DNA of 64,000 nucleotides from Ceratothoa steindachneri (Eukaryota; Arthropoda; Malacostraca; Isopoda; Cymothoidae), in assembly GCA_963969495.1 (NCBI GenBank), contig OZ018330.1, forward strand, positions 53,319,034 to 53,383,033, in the 5' to 3' direction. The translations under genes were made by a program, and so were the position numbers. Each line of letters opens with the position of its first letter. Position 1 is the stretch's first letter. This document shows, in pieces, positions 55,501 through 64,000 of the stretch. Under the pieces are notes generated by a model. That model searched no databases and was not told the origin of the DNA. It saw nothing but the letters and a program-made list of their open reading frames with translations.

Positions 55501-57692
55501 GTTTTTTCTTTTCTTCCTCAGATAGCTGAAACGCAATGGCACATGCTTGGTGATCACAAGATACGCTTTTTGATGTGGACTCTTGAGAGCTTTCCTGAGA
55601 ACAGGCTGCCCTCTCGGAAGCAGATGTTGGCCGTGTTCTTGTTCCACCATGTCAATAAGAAGGAGTTCATCACGGCAGCCGGTGGCTCCACCACCACTAA
55701 GATCCTCGACGTCTGGAAGAAGGCCAACATTCCAACCTCTGACTCTTTTCAGCGACTTCAAAACAATCAAGAAGCTGAAGAATCGCACGACAGAGACAGT
55801 GGCAAAGCGAGGGATTTTCAAGGACTCCTTGGAAGACATCTTCGACGTGGCCCACACGGATGCCCTGACCTTAAGAATACCAGAGGTCCCAACATGAAGA
55901 CAGGACGAGCTCTTCAATGAATGGGGTCGACCAAATTTCAGTGAAGCAGGAATGAGCCTGGCTGAAATGGAAGTGAGAGGACGACTGACGAGAGAGGGAG
56001 GCCGCAGCTTTGTCTTCCATGCTGGCGAAGGATGTCGCTCTAGAGACATCTTCGGGGTCGTCATCGTCGACCGAATATGATGATACGTTCATGGGTACAA
56101 CACCCGCAAAATCACCTTGTCGTCGCTGTCCAGCGAACAAGTTAAACAAGGAGATGACCCTGTCTTGGGATCGGGACAACCTGTCGGTTCGGGCTATCAC
56201 CTCGTCATTCGCAGCGACTGCCATCGCTCTTGACCACAACATCGACGAGCTGACCTTGTCCCGCTCCTCTGTTCACCGCGCTCGAGTGAAGAACAGAGAG
56301 GAGATCACGGCTTCACTGGCCTGGGGCACGAAAGTACCCTTGGTCCTCCACTGGGACAGGAAGCTCTTCCCTAATATCACGGACGGCAAATCACTGGAGG
56401 AGAGGATCACAGTCTTGTTCACTGGGAGGACACAGAGGAACTCCTAGGCGTCCCTGTTTCCGCTGACGGAACAGGAAGAGCCGTGGCCGAGAAAGTCTTG
56501 AAGCTTGTCCGGGAGAATGGCCTGGAAACCAGCATCATTGGCATGGTGTTCGACACCACAGCGTCCAATACTGGCCTCGTGCAAGGGGTGTGTACGCAGG
56601 TCGAGCGAGAGCTTCACCGTCCCCTGCTCCGGTTGGCGTGCCGGACCGTGTCTGAGGTTGTGCTGCAGGACGTCTTCAAATGCCCGGATGCCCAGACAAT
56701 GCCCTCTTCAAGAAGCTGCAGACACGATGGGCATTTATCGACCATAGCAAGGCCAAGCCCTTGGACACCGACTCCTTGTCGGCCGAGCAGGAGAGCCGAC
56801 GGTAGTCCATGAGCAACCTCCTGCACCAGCTCTTGGAGGCTGGATCTCATCTGCACAAAGACTACCAAGAGCTGATCCAGCTCTGTCTCGCGTTCCTGGA
56901 CGGTGACATGCCAAATTCCTTCAGAGTTCCTGGCACTTACCACATGGGCCGCTGGATGGCGAAAGGGATTTAAACCATCAAGATCATGCTCTTCGCCGAT
57001 CAGCTCAAACTAACCCGTCGGGAAGAGAAGGGAATGATGCAAATGTCGTTGTTCGTGGCAATGGTGTACATCAAGTACTGGAATGAAGCGTCCATTGCCA
57101 CCCACGCCCCGAAGAACGACAGGGACTTCATCCAAGACATCGCGGACTACGGCGATCGGAGCGTGGCCGCTGTCGCCGACCGTGCCATGCGCCGACACCT
57201 GTGGTACGTGTCGGATGATCTGATCGGGCTGGCGCTCTTCGACGAGAGAGTGGACGAGAGGGAGAAGATTGCCATCGTCCAGGCCATGAAGACACGACCG
57301 GAATTAAAGAACAGCTCACGACGACTTCAGGGAAAGAATCTTAACCTGCGGAGTCACTTTCCACCTGGGCAACGGTCCGATCGTCGAACCTCACCAAAGG
57401 CCTTCTGGGAGAACAGACCTTCCTCGACGAAAATGTGGCGACCTGGCCATCCAACCCCCTGTACCAGCTGGCCCAGAAGCAGGTTGCCCCCCTCTGTGTG
57501 ACCAACGATGTGGCCGAGCGTGGCATCGCCCTCATAAAGCGATTCTTCGGTCAGCGGACCAAGAGCGAGGAACAGACGCAGTTCATCTTGAGGACAGTCC
57601 CGCTCCACACACGGGTGGTACCCCAAAAAAACAAAGGAGCAGCTAAAGATCAAGGTGGTCAAGGACATCTAAGACAGCCGAAGAGGTGGTGA
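55501..57692 (+). pseudogene. Transposase-like gene of an uncharacterised arthropod family
   Basis: Plus-strand fragments in shifting frames form one long protein. They are: GDHKIRFLMWTLESFPENRL; LFHHVNKKEFITAAGGSTTT; LDVWKKANIPTSDS; DSLEDIFDVAHTDALTLRIP (about 55830-55890); a Cys pair CRRCP (about 56115); WGTKVPLVLHWDRKLFPNIT (about 56325); GLETSIIGMVFDTTASNTG (56520-56580); LHRPLLRLACR; YHMGRWMAKGI; LTRREEKGMMQMSLFVAMVY; RRHLWYVSDDLIGLALFDE (about 57190); and PLCVTNDVAERGIALIKRFF (57490-57550). I recognise these as a repeated, unnamed family in arthropods and cnidarians with the 'FDTTASNTG' and 'VNDxAERGI' signatures. The enzyme class is uncertain, possibly RNase H-fold. Several one-base frame changes and a stop (56802) indicate mild decay. 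Confidence 0.72.
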
Positions 57693-58415
57693 AGGGGCCC
57701 TTCTGGGATCCAAGACTGATTAGCTGATGTTCTGTGTTATTTGTCTCTGACCCTAGTCTTTCAATAAATTATCTTCCGTTTTCTGCCTTTTTCTCTCTTT
57801 CGTGATGTTTTCTCTAGAGAAACACTCATTTTGTGGTACCAGAAAATATGGGCCGATTTTGATGAAACTTTCTCTGAATCATTTCCACACGTGTACGAGC
57901 AAGGGCGAAGTGTGCTGGTATCAATACCGCCAAGTTTGATTTTCACTTATATGACTTTGGGAGACCTTAACTTAGGGCCCTCAGAACCACAAGAACATGC
58001 AACTATCCTAACCTCCACAATAAAGGCAGCCCCGATGGAGGGTTATAAAGCCAAAAACCAATGAGAACATTTGTGCTAATAGAAGTTAAAAAAGTGAAAA
58101 TACGAGACTATATAAGTAGAATAGCTAAAAGAGAAGACTACTCAGAGCACATGCAACCTAAAATGTGTACAGCTCTGCAGAGCCTAACCCCATTCTGCAA
58201 TGAAAGCAGATCTTGCTTGTGAAGACATGAAATATAATACTCTCATAATATTGGATTTTTTTTATAGAATAGAGATTTAAAAAATATTTTTTTGCAGTCA
58301 CTCTGATTAATGGTAAGGATGATAAGAAGCCAGCAACCTAAATACTATAATTAAAAAACTTTGAAGTATACCAACCCCCATACCTTACCATATCTAAGAA
58401 AATATAAAAACTCAC
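57693..58415. other. Intronic DNA, nothing recognised
   Basis: An aataaa near 57763 could be the polyadenylation signal of the preceding gene. No other feature was seen. Confidence 0.45.
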
Positions 58416-58497
58416 CAAAAACTAACTTTGATTCTGACATCCTTTCTCTATCGGCAGAATCAACCACATAGATGATGGCATGACTCTCTGCATAATA
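58416..58497 (-). CDS. ARFRP1: ARFRP1, internal coding exon (switch II downstream segment)
   Basis: The minus-strand 82-nt exon starts after ATTTTCAG at 58497 and ends at a GTGAG donor. It reads YYAESHAIIYVVDSADRERM then SESKLVF plus one base. In vertebrate ARFRP1 the segment KYYAECHGVIYVIDSTDEER directly follows the WDLGGQEELQSLWD switch II region. The last base plus the first two of exon 43403 make GAT, giving FDRMIASE, in phase. The upstream exons with the P-loop and WDLGGQ were not found to the right, so they lie beyond the window. Confidence 0.94.
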
Positions 58498-59244
58498 CTG
58501 AAAATATTAAAAATAGCTTTTACCAATTTGAATTTATTTCTGTTTACAAAGAATCAGGTTAGCCGAGATGTAGAATTTAGTTGTAAAAATACTTGTGAAA
58601 TGTGGGAGACTTTTAAGACTATATTAAATTATGATAATTAGGAAGAAATGTAGGAAGCCATTATGGTGGAATCATGAGATGGCAATGAAAATTTCTAAGA
58701 AGAGAGCATAGCAGAGATTACAGGGGAAAGGTACTCATACTGCTGAAAATCTAAATTATTATAGGTTAAGTAGGAATGAGATAAATAAGATAATTAAGAA
58801 AAGAAAAAGGGCAGCATAAATCAATTTAGCTCAATCAATAATAAAGATCCAAGAAAATACTTTAGCTATTATAAAATCAAAAACAATTTTAGCAGAGATA
58901 AAATAGGGCCCATTAAATATGAAGGTGTTGTGAAAGAATCAGATGAGGAAATATTAGAGCTACTTAATGATTCTTTTCTTCAGTGTTTACAGAAGAGAAT
59001 CTGAACAGTTTAATATATGATAATTCTAGCTCAGGGAAAGAGGTATTGAATACCATTAATATAGATAGGGAAATCATTAAAGGGCTTATAAATGAGTTGA
59101 ATACTAGTAATACATCTAGCCCAGATCACATTCATTTGAAGTTACTTAAAGGTATAGAAAGTATTGCAGTAGCTCTTCATAAGATATATACTAGATCACT
59201 GGAGTTTGCGGAAAAACCTAATGGTTAGAAAATAGCAAGTGTAA

Positions 59245-60206
59245 TCGCAATATTTGTGCTGTGTACGGAGAAAATGCTTTATCAGAAAGGACAGCTCAAT
59301 GGTGGTTTTCACGTTTCAAAAACAGTCGTTTCAATCTTAATGACGAAGAACGTTCTGGGCACCCCCATAAGTTGGATGAAGATCGATTGAATGACTTTCT
59401 TCAGGAAAATCCTCGTCAATTGACTAGAGAATTGGCTGTACAATTGGTGTGTGATCAGAAAACTGTAGCGAATCACCTTCATTCGATGGGGAAAGTTCAA
59501 AAACTCGGTGCATGGGTTCCGCACGCTTTGAGCGAAAGCAACAAACTTCAACACTCCACGATTACCGCAGGTTTGCTTGCTCGTCACAAGGCTACTCGTG
59601 GATATAAGGACAGATTTCTTCACCTCATCATCACTGGTGATGAAAAGTGGTGTGTTTATGTTAACATGAACCATCAAAAACAATGGATTAGCCCCAACAA
59701 AAGAAACACTTCCGCGATTAAAGCAAGGACTTCATCCATGAAAGACGATGCTGTGTATGTGGTGGGATTGTGAAGGCATCATTCTTTATGAGCTCCTTGT
59801 AAACAACGAGATTATTAATGCAGAACTCTCCATTCAACAAATGTATCGACTCCCCAAAGCTATTCGTGAAAAGCAACCTCATCGACATTATGAAGTCCTT
59901 CTGCAACACGACAATGCTCATCTTTACATTGCCAATATGACAAAAGACGCCATACAAATGCTTAATTGGGAAATCCTGCCGCATCCTCCATATTTGCCAG
60001 ACTTGGCTCCATCGGATTTCCATCTGTTCCGATCACTCTCCAACAATTTGCGCAGCGTTTCGTTCAATACTGATGTGGAATTAAGAACTTGGTTAGATGA
60101 ATTCTTTGAGTCAAAATCCAGAGATTTTTATTGCAGAGGCATCGAAAAACTAGTTGAACATTGGGAAGAAGTTGTAAATAACAACAGAGAATACATTATT
60201 GATTAA
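59245..60206 (+). pseudogene. Mariner transposase (DD34D), one-base frameshift
   Basis: RNICAVYGENALSERTAQWW, FSRFKNSRFNLNDEERSGHP (helix-turn-helix region), then HLIITGDEKWCVYVN (first Asp), VLLQHDNAHLY (second Asp) and LPDLAPSDFHLF (third Asp), so the full D,D34D triad survives. The frame breaks once, at the AAA of 59741-59743: one extra A separates SSM from KTMLCMWWDCEG. The protein otherwise runs to its natural stop at 60206. The N-terminus is truncated. Confidence 0.88.
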
Positions 60207-60303
60207 ATTGCATATTGTTATCAATTAAAAATGAAGTTTTTCTAAAATTCTTAATGGTAATGAATAAATTTGATAAAACTGCCAGAACTTATTCCTCAAC
60301 CGA
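59245..60303 (+). mobile_element. Mariner element, left end truncated
   Basis: The right terminal repeat is visible as acttattcctcaacc at about 60285-60301, matching the usual mariner end. The left terminal repeat and about 25 N-terminal residues are missing; the sequence switches from LINE to mariner coding at about 59245. Confidence 0.72.
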
Positions 60304-61230
60304 ATAGTTAAGAAGGGTATTTCTTAGTATATTGAAAGAGGAACTTTAATAAATAATGCTCAGTATGAGTTTAGAAAGAGGAGAACATATTTAGCAAACT
60401 TAATGGAATTTATGGATTATATAACTTAACAATTAGATATGGAAGAGATGTTGATGCAATTTACTTAAATTTTAGCAAAGCTTTTGACAAGGTTCCATAT
60501 AAGAGACTAGTTGAAAATGCATGGGATATGTGGGAAAGTTTTGAATTGGATAGCTGAATGGCTGAAAGACCAAAAAAGATCTTGTGAAGATCATATAAAT
60601 GATCTTGGGGAGGGTGTAAATTTTTGCTGATGACAAAATTGGCAGCTGTAGTAAATAAGTTTAACTTTAAAGTGTGAATGACTTAAATAAGTTATTAGGT
60701 CGGGCACAAAAGTGGCAGATGAATTTCAACATTAAAAAATGTAAAGTTATTAACATTGGAAGAGGAATGTTAATTAGAGAAGTAAAGAGGTTATCCTAAA
60801 ACTCTATAACTCGTATGTCAGGCCACATTTAGAGTACTGTATACAAGTAAGGTCACCACACTTTAGACATGATATCAACCTGCTGAGTCAGTGGAAAGGA
60901 AGGCAACAGATGATACCTTCCCTGAAGCACCTTGAATATATAGATAGGTTGAGGGTGTTAAATGTGTTCTCATTTGAAAGATTTCTGGGGATGTAATTTG
61001 GGTTTTATGTTTTATCAAGTTCTTTGAGTTGGAAGGTAGTAAGTAATAAGACTAAGGGCCACCACTTGAAAATCAAAAACAAAGGTGTAGGTTAGATGTG
61101 AGAAAGTATTTTTTTCAGAGTGGTAGATTACTGGAATAGTTCACCACAGGAGACAATAAGCCATCCAAATTTAAATGTTTTCAAGAGCAGGTTTGATGAG
61201 TATATGGAGAGGGTAGGTTATCGTTGTTTT

Positions 61231-61559
61231 TGAGTTGTATTGGGGCAAATTACATATTTTAATATCAATATTGTTGTAAAATGGCAATGTTCTGAATGCA
61301 TTCCTGTGGATGCAGATTTTGGATAGAGAAATTTTTTTATAGGAATTGTATAAATTATTAATATTGTGGATGCATAATTCAATTTTTGACAAGCCATGAT
61401 GGTGATGCTCTTTTAAGCAGTGTTTTGGACAGTTTATAGGGTCACAGCCCATGCTGTGACTAATTCTCAGAAAACACAACACCTAATATCTACATACATA
61501 TACTCTGAACCTCACAGACAGACTCCATATCCTCAGCCAGACTTGTGAGTTTGGCCAAC
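61231..61559. other. Non-coding stretch between two LINEs
   Basis: Probably 3' UTR of the CR1/L2-like LINE. No other feature was recognised. Confidence 0.4.
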
Positions 61560-64000
61560 TGCTGTGGCAGTCTTCCTTGCGGATGAAGACTGGCCATAAT
61601 AGCCAGAAACAGCCATTTGAGGAATAGAAGCCCATCCTGCAGTGATGAGGGTAATGGAGGAGTCAGTCATTTCTTTGAATGTGCACAGTGGTGTTTAACC
61701 AACCACGACCAAGTTGGTGAGTAGAAGTGGCCCAGTGAAAGAGAGATGCATAAGAAAATGATCACTTCTATAGGTCATTGACCACCTCTCATCCAAAATC
61801 TGCTTGAGCATCAAGGGAGGACACAGACACCTGAAGGTAGGAAAGTGAAGGAGTTCCAGTCACACACATTAAGGACACCCAACTCCAGCTTTTTATTAGT
61901 TCTGTCAACACCTGGCCTCTGGGAATGACTGTCTACTCCTCCCCTATTGAGTGTCTACCATTCAGGGCCAGACTGGTGCTATTTAATTAAAATCAGAGCC
62001 CCCTGGAGAAAGGACCTCAACAGCTAGCCTAAGACATGGTAGATCTCCATCTTATCAAAGCCTACAGAGTGGGAAGTACACAGAAATGACACGATACCTA
62101 TCCAGGTGAGCTGGAGTGATACTGCCTGGAGGAAGCTTCATATGGGTAAAGACATAACATATCCAACATGATTGTGTGATGGTAGACAGCCAAAAAGGAA
62201 TCAGAAGAAATGAGCTCCCACAGCCCTTCTAAAAAGCCTGGAGAACAGGGTAATTTCATTAGAGGAAATTGTCCTCTTGAAGTGTTGGGGCCCTCATACA
62301 TGAGCCCAATGGAGATCCGAACAGGAATCAATTTAGGCCACCAGGGACAGAGCAAGAAGGGCTGCCAGCCACAAAACACATTGTTGACTTCAGGGCACTA
62401 CTGGAGTAGGTTAGATTAAACATGAAATCTCTCCTCTTCACTTGCCTCAAATACTTTGATGGATGGGGTGATTTGGGGTCAGGGTTCCCTCATCCTTTTG
62501 GGGGGCCACCCAACTTTGGACAGGGGCAATGAGGGTGACATTTCCTTATGGCTACCTCCTTTTGGCAGGTAGTTTGTAAACCACAAGGGTTAGTGACATT
62601 TCCCTGGACTTAGTCTCCTCCTAGTCATCAAACTCAGTGGGGGGGAGGGGAGGCCTCGTTGTTTTTTGCAGTGGGTGGCTGCCATTTTTGGTCAGGGCAA
62701 AGCTCCCTATCTTAACTTTGGTACCTTGTATACCCATTTTTCAATACATCAGGAAAAAAAAAAAAATCTGAGGAACACCTTTGATAGTCAGTTATCTCTT
62801 AAAACTCCTGCTGCTAACATTTGTAAGGCCTCCCTCTGTTTGCTCTGTAATCTCAGCTGTATCCATTCCCATTTTTATCACAAAGGCTTTGAAAGTTCCT
62901 TTCATCCCTTCCTGCATTGACTACTGCAACTCCCTTGTCACTGGATCACAGACTTCCACTCTTAAACTTCTCTAACTGATTCAAAACTTTCCATCCTCTG
63001 TTATTCTCAACAGGGAACCTCTCTCTTGTGCAACTCCCTTACTTTGCAAAATGCAATGGCTGCCCATTTGATACAGAATCATCCTTAACATAATAATCTT
63101 ACATATTTTTACCTTAAATGCTGCAGCTTCTTCCTACCCATCTTCCACACTGACTCTAACCTGGCCCTTGAAAAGCTCCACTCAGTTCAGATCATTCCTC
63201 TGTGATGTATGGGTGATTGTGCTATCTCTGTATTTGCCCCAATATGGAATGATTTTCCTACTGCAATACATTCACCCCTCTCCCTTGATGCTTTCAAGTA
63301 TGCCTTGAAGTCCCACCTCTTCTCTCAAGCTTTTTTTTTAGTCCATAGACTAGCACTTTGTGAAGACCCATGACCTTGAAGAGCACCATAAAAATCCCTA
63401 TTATTACACATAAGTGATACCCTCCAGAATGCAATTCAAGGAGCTACTCTAGGTCAAACATTATGAATGTCAGGGAGGGTGTTATGACCCTTCCCTCTCA
63501 CTCGATCATGAATGCCACTTGGTCACTCAGGTCGTTAGTTATTAGATATCCCGCTACAAATTTCAGGGTAGAATGTGGGGTCAACTACACAACTGTACAA
63601 AAGATAGCACTTGGTACCCAAAGAGAACTCAATTTGGGACTCAGTAGGATTAGCGACAGTGATTGACTGGTTAAAAGGTGCCTTGGCCCACACTGCGGTG
63701 ATCACACTTAAAATGATCATAATCAAATGATTTTGGATTATAGAGGAGAGAGGCTAAATTAATACGCTAACAAAGGATGAGACCATCGGACAACCTGACA
63801 CTGTCAGTTGAGTGAATAACAAGGAAACCTTTGAAGCAGATTTGCTCAAATATGCCAGGTAGCTTCTCACTGAGGGGCCTTTTTTCTCCTTCTCTCAAGG
63901 AAGCCCTGAGGCCAGATGGATGTACCAGCCTTAGGAGACCCCCTCCCAGAAGGAAGAGAGCCCCATCATTCTTTAACTTTTTCATATTTTTTTTTCTTTC
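61560..64000 (-). mobile_element. I-like LINE (LINE-3/4 family relative), interrupted, running off the window
   Basis: Nucleotide-level similarity to LINE-4: 61560-62400 follows LINE-4 46780-47600 (linker and EN) and 62410-62680 follows its ORF1 end. At 63430-63670 it matches LINE-4 48470-48660, and at 63770-64000 the ORF1 core reads KLPGIFEQICFKGFLVIHST. It is more diverged than LINE-3 or LINE-4 and has lost GC. An L2-like fragment splits ORF1 at about 62690-63425. The 5' end lies beyond the window. Confidence 0.7.
62770..63420 (+). pseudogene. L2/Rex-like LINE 3' fragment
   Basis: Plus strand. LRNTFDSQLSLKTPAANICK (62770-62830), CIDYCNSLVTGSQTSTLKLL (62915-62970), MQWLPI..RIILNIIILHIF (63050-63110), TQFRSFL.. 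and the C-terminal SLKLFF-like end are the RT thumb and C-terminus of an L2-type LINE ('LGVIFDS.LSF', 'DYCNSLL', 'LHWLPI'). It is inserted in the I-like LINE ORF1. A ttattattaca-type 3' end sits at about 63400. Confidence 0.68.

Larger units (their letters stand above)
43404..58415 (-). other. ARFRP1: ARFRP1 intron of about 15.0 kb
   Basis: Begins GTGAG next to 58416 and ends GACTTTCAG next to 43403. Its content is LINE-4, an I-like scrap, a mariner-like element, and the transposase-like gene at 55501-57692. Confidence 0.9.
58640..61230 (+). pseudogene. CR1/L2-like LINE RT, decayed and interrupted by a mariner
   Basis: Plus strand. KPLWWNHEMAMKISKKRA (about 58650-58710), NYYRLSRNEINKIIKKRKRA, SVFTEENLNSLIYDN (58980), EIIKGLINELNTSNTSSPDH and KLLKGI (59080-59160) run to about 59244. 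After the mariner: NNAQYEFRKRRTYLANLMEF (60350-60415), YLNFSKAFDKVPYKRL (about 60465, motif A), ADDKIGS-like remnants, KWQMNFNIKKCKVINIGRG (60715-60765), SYVRPHLEYCIQV (60810-60850) and FFRVVDYWNSSPQE (about 61110-61150). Motif order matches CR1/L2-clade RT; motif B is missing. Many stops. Confidence 0.8.

Noticed and set aside
58500..64000. Upstream ARFRP1 exons (P-loop, WDLGGQ) in the right end of the window
   Set aside because: Scanning the minus strand by eye found no matching exon. They are probably outside the window, though a very short exon could have been missed.

Overview
This window is animal nuclear DNA, most likely from an arthropod and plausibly a crustacean. It contains spliced GT-AG exons of a conserved eukaryotic GTPase gene, long (AT)n microsatellites, and dense, nested, mostly decayed transposons of typical arthropod types. 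There is no operon structure, rRNA, tRNA or CRISPR. 'Crustacean' is an inference from the mix of repeats; 'animal' is secure.

Host gene. Three minus-strand exons of ARFRP1 (ARF-related protein 1, a Golgi small GTPase) were found by eye: 58416-58497, 43232-43403 and 33518-33608, the last ending in a stop codon. Splice sites are GT-AG and the codon phases join exactly across both introns, so this copy looks functional. The N-terminal exons lie beyond the right edge. The two introns are about 15.0 kb and 9.6 kb and are filled with transposons. Most of 33.6-58.4 kb is therefore intronic.

Region by region. 1-9.6 kb: AT-rich DNA with six long (AT)n tracts, a decayed transposon-type gene (1.2-2.7 kb), a MITE-like element, and two decayed Penelope-like elements (PLEs) with GIY-YIG endonuclease remnants. 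9.6-13.9 kb: an intron-rich hAT transposon with imperfect terminal inverted repeats. 13.9-25 kb: two I-like non-LTR retrotransposons (LINE-1 and LINE-2 here, both minus strand) with a Gypsy protease/RT scrap between them. 25-30 kb: no clear genes except LINE scraps, but a striking hairpin-dense segment (28.6-29.7 kb) containing a tandem repeat of about 290 bp whose copies differ by paired, stem-preserving changes. 30-32 kb: a second copy of the LINE-2 family, 5' part only. 33.5-43.4 kb: ARFRP1 last exon, then intron 2 with Jockey-like LINE pieces (plus strand, very G-poor) interrupted by a deleted I-like LINE (LINE-3). 43.4-58.4 kb: intron 1 with a nearly complete I-like LINE (LINE-4, 15-bp target-site duplication), a mariner-like element, and a transposase-like gene of an uncharacterised arthropod family. 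58.6-64 kb: a CR1/L2-like LINE broken by a mariner, and another I-like LINE broken by a second L2-like fragment.

How it fits together. The transposon genes would work within their own element: ORF1 binds RNA, EN nicks the target, RT and RNase H copy it. Nearly all copies are disabled. The cellular function with the best support is ARFRP1.
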